In this document: positions 6,869 through 15,012 of the stretch, piece by piece | Layout: every line of letters begins with the position of its first letter | How positions within the stretch are numbered: position 1 is the first letter of the stretch | Source of the DNA: Spirochaetales bacterium | Lineage (GTDB): Bacteria; Spirochaetota; Spirochaetia; SZUA-6; DRHE01 | Assembly (NCBI GenBank): GCA_023136785.1 | Contig: JAGLQP010000010.1 | Location: 1 to 15,250, forward strand | Length of the DNA: 15,250 bases | Reading direction: 5' to 3' | Program-made: the position numbers and the translations under genes | Notes under the pieces: model-generated | What the model was told of the DNA's origin: nothing | What the model saw: the letters and a program-made list of their open reading frames with translations, nothing else | Databases searched by the model: none

Positions 6869-7783
6869 TTGAACGGACAACAGATAGGAATCAAGCTGGC
6901 AGATGGCTCTTTCTATCCGGTGCTGCCGGGGGGAGGGCGGGGCAGGAAGAAGCTGATCCTTACCACGGTTCGGGACAATCAGGAAACTGTACAAATCGAC
7001 CTGTACAGGGGCGAGGGTGAATTCGCAGAAGAGACCCAATATGTCGGCAGTTTGATGATCGAAAACATCCAACCCGCTCCAATGAAAGAACCGGAGGTGG
7101 AAGTAGTTCTTGGAGTGGATGAACAGGGCAATCTGGAGGCCACTGCCAGTGATGCTCTTACCGGGGAGAGCCAGAGTCTTTCGGTTAGTCTGCAATCTCT
7201 ATCCGAAGGTCCGGCCGCCGGTCCGGAGTTTGAGCTGGAGAGAGAAGGGGCAGCCTCCAGAGGGGAAGGGGAGAGCGATGAATTCGAGGAGTCCCTTCTT
7301 ACTGGAGAGACCTATCCTTTGGCGGATACGGATCGCCGCCGGGAGCATCTGCATAAAAAGCGTAGAAATCCACTTCTTCTCATCGGTTTCATTTTGCTGA
7401 GCCTGATCCTTATCGGAGGCATTGCCTTTGTTGTTTTCAGGGCCCTAGACGGGCAACCGATTCCGCCTCTGTTCGGAGGAAAGAGCGAAGCTGCGGAGAG
7501 CGAGGAAGCAGCACCTGTGGATGAAGCGGAACCCCAGGAGACGGAACCGGCGACAGAGGAACAGCAGGTTGGTCAAGCCACGGCGGCCGGTGGGACCGAA
7601 TCAGAGGCTGAAAGCGCCGCAGGTGGCCTATGGTATGAGATTAAGTGGGGGGACACACTGTGGGATATCTCCGCTACCTACTATCGCAATCCTTGGCTGT
7701 ACCCAAAAATAGCTAAAGAGAACAGCATCACCAATCCGGACCTTATTCTTGCAGGTACAAAACTCTTCATTCCAGAGAATTAG
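6869..7783 (+). CDS. Bitopic membrane protein: Hsp70 substrate-binding-like domain, TM helix, LysM domain
   Basis: A 304-residue protein in three parts. Residues 1-106 read like the beta-sandwich substrate-binding domain of DnaK/Hsp70: a T-x-x-DNQ-x-x-V motif (33-41) followed by a Gly-Glu turn (48-49), a YVGSL strand (58-62) and IxPAP (67-71), then EVEVVLGVDEQGNLEATASD (76-95) and TGE (98-100). There is no Hsp70 ATPase domain. After an acidic linker and a basic HKKRR, a single membrane helix spans about 169-190. An Ala/Glu-rich periplasmic linker leads to a LysM domain (255-302: WYEIKWGDTLWDIS, then NPDLILAGTKLFIP) that should bind peptidoglycan. The basic flank and lack of signal peptide put the Hsp70-like part in the cytosol. 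The TTG start has a strong ribosome site. It heads an envelope operon and its end overlaps the transglycosylase gene by 35 bases. LysM and TM are clear; the Hsp70-like call is by eye but strong. Function unknown. Confidence 0.93.
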   Translation: MNGQQIGIKLADGSFYPVLPGGGRGRKKLILTTVRDNQETVQIDLYRGEGEFAEETQYVGSLMIENIQPAPMKEPEVEVVLGVDEQGNLEATASDALTGESQSLSVSLQSLSEGPAAGPEFELEREGAASRGEGESDEFEESLLTGETYPLADTDRRREHLHKKRRNPLLLIGFILLSLILIGGIAFVVFRALDGQPIPPLFGGKSEAAESEEAAPVDEAEPQETEPATEEQQVGQATAAGGTESEAESAAGGLWYEIKWGDTLWDISATYYRNPWLYPKIAKENSITNPDLILAGTKLFIPEN

Positions 7784-9950
7784 TACAAGCATATCTCTTT
7801 TGTTCCTCCTCCTCTCACTGACCCAGTGCAGGGCGGATACGGTGTGGGGCATATCCCGGTCCACCTTCCTGGAGCGGCTGGCCAGACAGGAAAACGCGTT
7901 TCTAGCGGATCTTCAAATCGAAGAAGGGAATCTGGCGGAGGTTTTTCGTCTTGGGCCGGGAGCGCCCTACTACCTGTCTTTGATCTTCACCTCATTGGAA
8001 CGGGAACAGACGGCTGAGAAACTGCTGACACTTCAGTGGCAGCGAGGAGACTCGCCCTGGCGGGAAGAGGCGGCCTTCCTGCGCTTGAGTATCCAGATGG
8101 AGAACCGTCGCTACGAAGAAGCCGAGACTTTGGCCAGACAGATTCTCCGACGCGCACGGGAGGAAAGATATACGTTCCCGGCGGAGAGGAAGTTGGTGGC
8201 GGCCCTCTACTGGCAGGAGCAGGACGAGGAGGTATTGACCCTCCTCGAGGAGATGCGAAACAGCGGCGCACCCTGGGACGACGAGTTGGATCTTTTCACC
8301 GCCGTGTCCAGTCAAAGGCTCGAGAGGCAGGGATGGCAGCAGCTTTTCATCGATCTGTTTTACAGCAAGCGCACCTCGATTCTTCACTCCCGTGCCTATG
8401 CGTACCTGGAGCAGGAGGGTGTGCTGGATTCTTTTCCACAGGCGGGCTTGTTGTTTTTTCAGGGCAAGGACCTTCTCTACCGAGGCCAGAACTCTGAAGC
8501 GATCGATCTGATCGAGAGATCCCTGCCGGGGCTCGAGATCGAGCGGCTGGACCTGGACATCCTGATAGAGGAGATGGGGGCTGCCTATTTTGCCGTGGCG
8601 GGGCACAACAGGGGCGCCGAAGTGCTGTTGGATCTCTCCGAGAGGTTTTCCCCCTCCCAGCGCCTCGTTGCCGTGGAGATGGCGGGTAGGTTGTATCGAA
8701 AGGAGGGGAACTTCTCGGAGGCGAGGCGACTGCTCTCCGAAGTGGTTCGGGATACCGGCTCTCCGAAGCTGAGGGACAGAGCCATCTGGTTTGCCCTGGA
8801 TATGGCCAGAAGTCTCTCCCCTGGAGAGCTTCTCGACCAGGTCGAGGAGATGGCCTCTCTATGGCACGAGCCGGTCTTTTTCAAAGCTATCCTCGAGCCG
8901 GAGATCTCTCGGCTGATCGCTCAGAGGAACTGGCAGGACCTGCACCGTCTCTACCGTTTGCTCAAAGGGTTCGGCCCGCCGGAAACAATGGCCAGACTGG
9001 CCTATATCAACGCACGGGCCGTTAGTTTGGGCCTGCTGGATTCTTCCGGTTCTCAGGCTTCCCTGTCCCCCCAATCCCTGTTTTTGGAGGCTCGCAGTGC
9101 AGGTGAGGGTTATTACAGGTATCTTTCCGAAGCGGCCTTGATCGATATGGGGTTTCCCCTTCAGTGGAAGCTTGATGGATCGGACCAGCAAAGCGACTCC
9201 TCGCGTGGGGAGGAGCAAGTCAGCGAGGATGATTCACTGGAAATCTTGATCCGGGGATACTTCGAGTATGGACTCTACGAGCGTGGAATGGAACTCCTTC
9301 GATCGCATTGGCGCACCCTCTCCCCGGGGTTGATTCTTGATAGTGCGCTCACTCTACAAAACCGCGGGGAGTATCTGTCTTCAGTTCGCCTCATGAATCT
9401 CTACGTTCTGAGGAAGCCCACGGCGGTGGAGCGGGGGGATCTCGAACTTCTGTACCCGCAAGCCTTCGGAAAGCAGATCGGCGGGCTGGCGAAGAGCGAG
9501 GATATCCCGGCTTCAGTGTTTTTTGCTCTGGTGCGGGAGGAGAGCTACTTTGATCCACAGATCGTATCCCGTTCCGGAGCGGTCGGCCTGACCCAGCTGA
9601 TGCCGGAGACGGCCGGGGATTCCGCTCGCAGGCTTCGTATGGAGGAATACGACCTTCGGGATCCCGATCAGAATCTACGCCTGGGAGCTCGTCATTTTTC
9701 CAGGCTGTTATCCCGGCTTGAAGACATACCTAAGGCACTGATGGCCTACAACGCCGGGTTGTCCCGGCTGAGGAGCTGGGAGCGGAACTTCGCCGGTTTG
9801 CCCACGGATCTGCTCGCCGAGGCTGTTCCCTACCCGGAAACCCGTAACTATGTACGCAAGATCCTTGTATCTGCTGTATACTACGGTGGTTTGTACTACG
9901 ATCAGTCCCTCGAAGAAACGGTGTTTCTCTTCTTCCCGGGGCTAAAGTGA
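7749..9950 (+). CDS. Exported Slt70-type lytic murein transglycosylase
   Basis: Cleaves the MurNAc-GlcNAc bond of peptidoglycan to give 1,6-anhydromuropeptides, in the periplasm. The 733-residue protein starts with a signal peptide (hydrophobic run about 13-25, probable cleavage after CRA). A long helical-repeat region (about 40-570), like the Slt70 doughnut, follows. The catalytic SLT domain covers about 575-715: REES with catalytic E598, GAVGLTQLMPETA, AYNAG at 666-670 and PYPETRNYVRKI. Every hallmark is intact. The TTG start lies inside the end of the LysM gene (35-base overlap) with no good ribosome site and no ATG alternative in the signal region, so its exact start is uncertain and translation may depend on the upstream gene. 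UppP follows after 18 bases. The pairing with a LysM protein fits wall remodelling. Confidence 0.95.
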   Translation: MQVQNSSFQRISTSISLLFLLLSLTQCRADTVWGISRSTFLERLARQENAFLADLQIEEGNLAEVFRLGPGAPYYLSLIFTSLEREQTAEKLLTLQWQRGDSPWREEAAFLRLSIQMENRRYEEAETLARQILRRAREERYTFPAERKLVAALYWQEQDEEVLTLLEEMRNSGAPWDDELDLFTAVSSQRLERQGWQQLFIDLFYSKRTSILHSRAYAYLEQEGVLDSFPQAGLLFFQGKDLLYRGQNSEAIDLIERSLPGLEIERLDLDILIEEMGAAYFAVAGHNRGAEVLLDLSERFSPSQRLVAVEMAGRLYRKEGNFSEARRLLSEVVRDTGSPKLRDRAIWFALDMARSLSPGELLDQVEEMASLWHEPVFFKAILEPEISRLIAQRNWQDLHRLYRLLKGFGPPETMARLAYINARAVSLGLLDSSGSQASLSPQSLFLEARSAGEGYYRYLSEAALIDMGFPLQWKLDGSDQQSDSSRGEEQVSEDDSLEILIRGYFEYGLYERGMELLRSHWRTLSPGLILDSALTLQNRGEYLSSVRLMNLYVLRKPTAVERGDLELLYPQAFGKQIGGLAKSEDIPASVFFALVREESYFDPQIVSRSGAVGLTQLMPETAGDSARRLRMEEYDLRDPDQNLRLGARHFSRLLSRLEDIPKALMAYNAGLSRLRSWERNFAGLPTDLLAEAVPYPETRNYVRKILVSAVYYGGLYYDQSLEETVFLFFPGLK

Positions 9951-9968
9951 AAACAGGGAGGGAAAGCC

Positions 9969-10769
9969 GTGAGCACCGTTCAATCCTTGCTGCTCGGCGC
10001 ACTTCAGGGAGTCGCCGAGTTCCTGCCGATTTCCAGTTCAGGTCATCTGGTGCTGCTGAGAAACGTGATGAACTTGGGGGATATTCCACTGCTCTACGAC
10101 GTGCTTCTTCATGTCTCCACATTGATCGTGGTCATCATCGTTTTTCGAAAGAAAATCCTTTCGATCCTGTCCTCGATCTGGAGATGGCTGAGAAGAGCTT
10201 CGGCGCCCGAGGATCGGGAGAATCTGAATCTAACCCTCTATATCCTCGTCGCGACCGTGGTGACAGGCGGCGTTGGTCTGGTTCTTTCGGGCTTTGAAGA
10301 GATCTTCTTCCGGCAGCCCCGACTCGTATCCCTTCTCTTCCTTATCACGGCCCTGATTTTGATCTCAACCCTTCTTGTCCGAGGCCGGCGGGATTATCTG
10401 CAGATGGGAATCTTTGGAGCACTGATCGTAGGACTGGCCCAGGGAATCGGCGTTCTTCCCGGAATCTCGCGTGCGGGGATCACGATCTCCGTCGCCCTTC
10501 TGTGGGGCCTGGACAGACAGAGAGCGGGGGAGTTTTCGTTTCTAATCGTGATTCCTGCGATTCTCGGTGCCCTGCTCCTGCAGCTGCGCGAAGCCGGCTC
10601 GCTCTTCGAGGTGGTCGATCCGGCAGCCCTCGTGGCGGGTTTTGCCGCTTCCTTGGTTGTCGGTCTGATCTCGCTGCTTCTGCTGTTGACAGTCATACGG
10701 AAGGGTAGGCTGGCTCTGTTCAGCATCTACCTCGTGCCGCTGGCGGTGGCCACTTTTATCCTGCTCTGA
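9969..10769 (+). CDS. uppP: Undecaprenyl-diphosphate phosphatase UppP (BacA)
   Basis: Integral membrane phosphatase that recycles undecaprenyl pyrophosphate to the monophosphate lipid carrier for peptidoglycan and other wall polymers; overexpression gives bacitracin resistance in other bacteria. The 266 residues match the family length. Motif 1, QGVAEFLPISSSGHL at 13-27 (catalytic E17 and the SSSGH run), and motif 2, LPGISRAG at 163-170, are complete, and about eight hydrophobic segments are visible. The GTG start has GGGAGG 7 bases upstream. It sits 18 bases after the transglycosylase gene and 57 bases before ftsK, in the same orientation. Confidence 0.98.
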   Translation: MSTVQSLLLGALQGVAEFLPISSSGHLVLLRNVMNLGDIPLLYDVLLHVSTLIVVIIVFRKKILSILSSIWRWLRRASAPEDRENLNLTLYILVATVVTGGVGLVLSGFEEIFFRQPRLVSLLFLITALILISTLLVRGRRDYLQMGIFGALIVGLAQGIGVLPGISRAGITISVALLWGLDRQRAGEFSFLIVIPAILGALLLQLREAGSLFEVVDPAALVAGFAASLVVGLISLLLLLTVIRKGRLALFSIYLVPLAVATFILL

Positions 10770-10826
10770 GACAGGGGCTCTTTCACTCTTCCTTCTTTTG
10801 TTCCGATAACAGACGTAGAGGGAACT

Positions 10827-12944
10827 TTGAAGCGTAGTATTTCAAGCATTTCTTATATCCTGGCCTTGCTCCTGACAGTTGTTGCCGCCGGGATCCTTGT
10901 CTCGCTGCTACGGGCCATCAACGCTCAGCAAGGTCTGTTGTCGGTACCGGGGGAGTTTCTCTTCGCCACCTTTCTGTGGGCTTCCTTTTTTATTCCCGTG
11001 TACTTGATTTTCCTGGCCTTATTTCTGCTCTCGCGAGGTTTCTCCGGCCGGGGTCTGTTTGTCTTGAATCTGTTTATCCTGCCCTTTATCACCGCCAGCG
11101 TCTTTCACAAGGTGGTGCTGCACGGGACCATACCCGGTTCCTTTCTCCCTGATCTGATGGTCGACACCTTTGGTCGCACCCTGTCGGCCATTTTTCTCTT
11201 TCTCATCGTTTTGTTCGAGCTCTTTCTCATCTTTACCCTGCGCGGTGTTCTGAGAGCACGTGCCGGGGCGGGTACAGCGGAGGCAGAAACACCAGCCAGA
11301 AGAGCTCGGCCCCGTAAACCAAAACGGAAACGCACCGCGGCAGCGGCGACCGCTTCCGCCGGGCTCGGTTTCGGGCAGGGAGCGGGGTTGCCGGAGCTGG
11401 AGATAGTGGTGGAGGAAGGTACCCCGGTGGTGAAGCCGCGACCCGCCCCGGAGGCTGAAGCCAGGGAGCGAATCCTCTCTCGACAGAAGGTGAGTCCGCG
11501 GAGCAGCCGTGGTTCCGGAGGGAAGACGGGATCCTCGGTTTACTCCTTTCCCATCAAGGGCCTGCTCAAGGACTATCCGGACGGGGAGTACTGGGAGATC
11601 GATGCCGAGACCCGCCGTTCCGCTGAAGTGCTGATGGAGACTCTGAAGGAGTTTAAGATCAGTGCCGAGGTCACGGGAATCCGCAAGGGCCCGGTGATCA
11701 CGATGTTCGAGATCCTTCCCTCTCCCGGAGTGAAGATCTCCAAGATCGCCAATCTGGCCGACAATATCGCCCTGCGTTTGGCCGCCTCCAGGGTCAGAAT
11801 CGTGGCGCCCATCCCGGGGAAACACGCCGTGGGGATTGAAGTGCCCAACAAGAGACGAGCCATTGTCTCATTCAAAGAGATTGTCAGCCTGAAGGATTTT
11901 CAGCATGCCCGGATGGAGATTCCCATTGCACTGGGCAAAGACATCTCCGGAGAGGCTCAGCTGATCGATTTGACCCAGACCCCTCATCTCCTCATTGCCG
12001 GGGCAACGGGCAGCGGAAAGTCCGTCTGCGTCAACTCCATCATCTGTTCGATCCTGTACAGGAGGGCACCGGAAGATGTTCGCATCCTGCTCATCGATCC
12101 GAAGATCGTAGAGCTGAAAGCCTATAACGACATTCCTCATCTGTTGACCCCTGTGGTTACCGAACCGAAAAAGGCCTTTCAAGCGCTGCAATACTGCATT
12201 AACGAGATGGAGCGACGCTACTCCATGTTGGACTACACCGGAGCCCGGGATATTCGTTCCTACAACAAGAAGGCGGCCAAGCACAAGCTGACCATCGAGA
12301 AGATCCCCTACTGGGTGATTCTGATCGACGAGTTCGCCGATCTCATGGCCACCACCGGCAAGGAGATGGAGGCGGTACTGGCCAGACTGGCCGCCATGGC
12401 CCGGGCGGTTGGGATTCATCTGGTCCTGGCAACCCAGAGGCCGTCGATCGACGTGATCACCGGCCTGATTAAAGCCAACATCCCCTCCCGGATCGCCTTC
12501 ATGGTGGCCGGCAAGTTTGATTCACGTATCATCATCGATTCTGTCGGAGCGGAGAAGCTCCTCGGCCAGGGAGATATGCTCTTCACCCCGGCCTGGGACC
12601 CGATCCCCGTACGCATCCAAGGAACGTATCTCTCCGAAGAGGAAGTGGAAGCCATCACAGATCACGCCCGGACTCTTGGCGAGCCGGAGTATCTCGACGA
12701 GGAGATGTTCTTCGATGAGGAAGAGGAGGAGTATGAGGGATCCGGCTCCGAAGATCCGCTGATGGACAAGGCTATCGAGATCGTCTTGGCCGCCGGGAAG
12801 GCTTCCGCCTCGTATATCCAGCGCCGGTTAAAGGTAGGCTACAACCGGGCCGCTCGGATGGTCGAAGAGATGGAACGAATGGGTATTGTCGGACCCGCCC
12901 AGGGCAGCAAGGCCCGCGAGATCCTTCACGTGCCCAACAGCTGA
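10827..12944 (+). CDS. ftsK: DNA translocase FtsK/SpoIIIE
   Basis: Septum-located ATPase that pumps chromosomal DNA and aids dimer resolution during division. The 705 residues comprise four N-terminal membrane segments (about 8-30, 44-69, 75-95 and 112-142), a short basic linker (RPRKPKRKR at 161-169), the alpha/beta motor with Walker A GATGSGKS at 392-399 and Walker B LIDEFADLM (D501, E502), and a C-terminal gamma winged-helix domain (about 643-703, with SYIQRRLKVGYNRAARMVEEME) that reads polar DNA motifs. An acidic patch of consecutive Glu (631-635) separates motor and gamma domain. It is compact, more like SpoIIIE (about 790 residues) than E. coli FtsK (1329), because the linker is short. 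TTG start with GAGGGAA upstream. Last gene of the envelope operon; it converges on the DOMON gene with a 42-base gap that shows no clear terminator. Confidence 0.97.
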   Translation: MKRSISSISYILALLLTVVAAGILVSLLRAINAQQGLLSVPGEFLFATFLWASFFIPVYLIFLALFLLSRGFSGRGLFVLNLFILPFITASVFHKVVLHGTIPGSFLPDLMVDTFGRTLSAIFLFLIVLFELFLIFTLRGVLRARAGAGTAEAETPARRARPRKPKRKRTAAAATASAGLGFGQGAGLPELEIVVEEGTPVVKPRPAPEAEARERILSRQKVSPRSSRGSGGKTGSSVYSFPIKGLLKDYPDGEYWEIDAETRRSAEVLMETLKEFKISAEVTGIRKGPVITMFEILPSPGVKISKIANLADNIALRLAASRVRIVAPIPGKHAVGIEVPNKRRAIVSFKEIVSLKDFQHARMEIPIALGKDISGEAQLIDLTQTPHLLIAGATGSGKSVCVNSIICSILYRRAPEDVRILLIDPKIVELKAYNDIPHLLTPVVTEPKKAFQALQYCINEMERRYSMLDYTGARDIRSYNKKAAKHKLTIEKIPYWVILIDEFADLMATTGKEMEAVLARLAAMARAVGIHLVLATQRPSIDVITGLIKANIPSRIAFMVAGKFDSRIIIDSVGAEKLLGQGDMLFTPAWDPIPVRIQGTYLSEEEVEAITDHARTLGEPEYLDEEMFFDEEEEEYEGSGSEDPLMDKAIEIVLAAGKASASYIQRRLKVGYNRAARMVEEMERMGIVGPAQGSKAREILHVPNS

Positions 12945-12986
12945 TAGTTCGACCGTGGACCCCGCCGAGCACACCCCTATCACTTT

Positions 12987-14036
12987 CTACAGTATACCTG
13001 CCTGAAACAGTCCCAGCACGATCGTGGCTGCCATAAACAGCAGGGTGACCCTGCCGAGCCAGCGGTGGAAGGCCCGGGCTTTCTTGGCCCTGCTCGGTAC
13101 CTTTCGGATCTTCAGCATGAAATGCCCCAAGAAGGGTGTGAAGATCATGAGGGTGATGGCGATCCCTCCGATGTAGGAGTGAAGGACTTGCAGATGCATT
13201 TGAGTGGTTTGTGAGATCATGTACACGGCCATGCCGACACCCACCACCCCGGTCGAAGAGCCGGCAATGTTTATCCGGCGGTGAGTTTTCAGCCACCACT
13301 TCTTTCGCTTGAAATAGCGGGGAAATAACATACCCACGAAGAGCAGCACGAAGGCGGTTGCCATCAAGACCCCATGCACCGGATAGAGCAGGGCGTACAG
13401 GTCCCGCTGCGGTCCGGGTTGGGCCTGAGCTGATGTTTGCCCCCCTGACAGGCGAATCGTAGCTCCGCCCTTCCTGCTGTGCAGGTCCCGGTAGTCATCG
13501 GAGCCGCTGTAGGCCCAGATAATCTTGATCTCCCCGTCTTGGGACAGGGCTTTGTCGTAGGCATCCCCTGAGTCGAGAGGACGGGTGAACTCGAAGGTGG
13601 TAATGCCCCCCTGCTCGCTTCCTGCAAAGGAGAGGATATCCTGTCCTCCCCCCAACTCCTCGTCCGGAGGATGGGGACCGGACAACCCTGTTGAGTAGCA
13701 GTCCAGTGCTCCCGCACTTCCGCCGGCCTCGACCCAGCCGAAGACCATGTCCGCTTCTGCCATTGCTTGGGTCGGATCGATCCCCAGGCATACCCAGCCC
13801 CCGGTCCGGGCCTGGATGCCGAAATGGGCGGTATCCTGATCAACCTCCCAGTACAGGAGATAATCCCCGGCGGCGAGGGATAGCAGATTCCCATACTCCC
13901 CTTCGGTAATTGTACCGTCGATATCCACAGCAGATACGGAGGAAACGCTTCCCAGAATCAGGAGGACGGTCACCATTCGCCGGATCCGACTCCACCTGGA
14001 ACCCGTTATTTTCATGATAATCATGGGGCATAGCAT
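12987..14036 (-). CDS. DOMON-cytochrome b561 fusion, putative transmembrane electron carrier
   Basis: Predicted to pass electrons across the cytoplasmic membrane through bound haems. After a signal peptide (hydrophobic about 21-35, likely cut after VSA), residues 38-198 form a DOMON domain: GWVCLGIDP, AMAEADMVFGW, DCYSTG and DLHSRKGG. M92 and H186 are candidate haem ligands by analogy with the cellobiose dehydrogenase cytochrome (Met/His). The rest is a cytochrome b561-type domain with four membrane segments and a histidine in each expected place: H221 (YPVHG), H252 (KTHRRIN), H286 (VLHSYIGG) and H324 (FHRWLGR), enough for two b haems. The DOMON part would be periplasmic. ATGs at 14036, 14024 and 14015 are all possible starts; the last gives the most usual signal peptide and none has a strong ribosome site. 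It lies 79 bases after the ROK kinase; a functional link to it is not evident. Confidence 0.9.
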   Translation of the reverse strand: MLCPMIIMKITGSRWSRIRRMVTVLLILGSVSSVSAVDIDGTITEGEYGNLLSLAAGDYLLYWEVDQDTAHFGIQARTGGWVCLGIDPTQAMAEADMVFGWVEAGGSAGALDCYSTGLSGPHPPDEELGGGQDILSFAGSEQGGITTFEFTRPLDSGDAYDKALSQDGEIKIIWAYSGSDDYRDLHSRKGGATIRLSGGQTSAQAQPGPQRDLYALLYPVHGVLMATAFVLLFVGMLFPRYFKRKKWWLKTHRRINIAGSSTGVVGVGMAVYMISQTTQMHLQVLHSYIGGIAITLMIFTPFLGHFMLKIRKVPSRAKKARAFHRWLGRVTLLFMAATIVLGLFQAGIL

Positions 14037-14115
14037 ATATCAGTTGTCCATGACCTGTAAACCCGAACTGCGAGGTGGGCAGTCAGGACGGTTCTACTAC
14101 CGTGCAGCCTCCGAC

Positions 14116-15012
14116 TCAATCTTCGAAGAGTGAAACGGCTCCGTACAGTACCGCTTCATCCCAAAGCTCAGCCTTGCGGATCGGGGCGAGACGATGCTCC
14201 TCGAAGTAGGCGATTTTCGGCAGGGCTTTTCGGATCGGATTGATCATGCAGTCAGCGGAGCCGGCGAGCCCGCCGCCGATCAGAACAACCTCGGGATCTA
14301 CAACCAACAGTACGGTAACGATCGCGTGGGCCATGTTACGGGCGGCATTGTTCATTACTCTGCGGGACAGTGAATCTCCCAATTCTGCCTGCTTGAATAC
14401 ATCTTCTGCGTCGAAGCTCTCCAAGGATGAAAGGGATGAGGGCTGACCCTTGTCCATGAGCATCTTGGCGGTGCGGAGGATCCCTGGGCCAGAGGAGCTG
14501 TTCAAGAGGATATCCTTTTTCCCAAAATTACTGACCGGCAGTGCCCAAATCTCACCGGTCAGGTGATTGGCTCCGTTGACGATCTTGCGATCAACAATGA
14601 AACCACCGCCGATCCCGGTGCTGATAGTGATATAGTAGACAGACCTGCAGCCTCGACCGCCGCCGTGGAATGCCTCGCCAAGAGCAGCGGCATTGGCGTC
14701 GTTTTGGATCCGAACGGGGACTCGGTAGGAAGAGGCCAACGCTCCACGAATATCGAACCCCTCCCAGTCGGGAAGATTAGGTAATTTCTTGAAGACCCCC
14801 GTGTCCAGGTCGAGCGGACCCGGCGCTCCGATACCGATTGCTTCGATGCTGTCGCGATGTCGACCTAAAAACTCTTGGACCAGCTTTTGGAGATCTTGGA
14901 GAAATCGGTCCGAGTCGGAGTGGGTTCGGATCTTTTTGCTCTTCACCAACTTGCCGTCTCGCAGACATGCAAGCCAGGTCTTTGTTGCACCGATATCGAC
15001 GCCTAGAATCAT
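14116..15012 (-). CDS. ROK-family sugar kinase lacking the zinc motif
   Basis: Probably phosphorylates a sugar (glucose, N-acetylmannosamine or similar) with ATP in the cytosol. The 298 residues show the ATP-binding DIGATKT at 6-12, GIGAPGPLD at 60-68, NDANAAALGEA at 104-114 with catalytic D105, STGIGGG at 131-137 and a second phosphate motif LIGGGLAG at 244-251. It has no N-terminal winged helix, so it is a kinase and not a ROK repressor. Unusually, the region that normally reads GEIGH followed by CxCGxxGC here reads GEIWALP with no cysteines, so the structural zinc site is missing. The ATG overlaps the stop of the sugar ABC permease gene (ATGA), so transport and phosphorylation are translationally coupled. 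The substrate cannot be told from sequence. Confidence 0.93.
   Translation of the reverse strand: MILGVDIGATKTWLACLRDGKLVKSKKIRTHSDSDRFLQDLQKLVQEFLGRHRDSIEAIGIGAPGPLDLDTGVFKKLPNLPDWEGFDIRGALASSYRVPVRIQNDANAAALGEAFHGGGRGCRSVYYITISTGIGGGFIVDRKIVNGANHLTGEIWALPVSNFGKKDILLNSSSGPGILRTAKMLMDKGQPSSLSSLESFDAEDVFKQAELGDSLSRRVMNNAARNMAHAIVTVLLVVDPEVVLIGGGLAGSADCMINPIRKALPKIAYFEEHRLAPIRKAELWDEAVLYGAVSLFED

Noticed and set aside
7749..7860. Possible lipoprotein signal (LTQC) in the transglycosylase
   Set aside because: Gln just before the Cys is not a normal lipobox residue, and a signal peptidase I site (CRA before Asp) directly follows. Spirochaete lipoboxes are loose, so it is not excluded, only not supported.
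7992..8606. 204-residue open frame antisense to the transglycosylase
   Set aside because: Contained in the helical region of a well-supported gene and without family features.
11019..11825. 268-residue open frame antisense to ftsK
   Set aside because: Fully inside ftsK, low-complexity in composition (rich in G, Q, D, R), with no domain or ribosome site; a shadow caused by high GC.
12945..12986. Search for a bidirectional terminator between ftsK and the DOMON gene
   Set aside because: The 42-base gap between converging genes has no stable stem followed by T or preceded by A.
14015..14065. Possible promoter (TTTACA then TATATG) before the DOMON gene
   Set aside because: The -10 matches at only 4 of 6 positions, spacing is 16, and it would place the transcript start past two of the three possible start codons; too weak to list.
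14088..14103. Inverted repeat ACGGT-TCTACT-ACCGT after the ROK kinase gene
   Set aside because: Only a 5-bp stem and no following T-run on the minus strand, so it is not a credible terminator.
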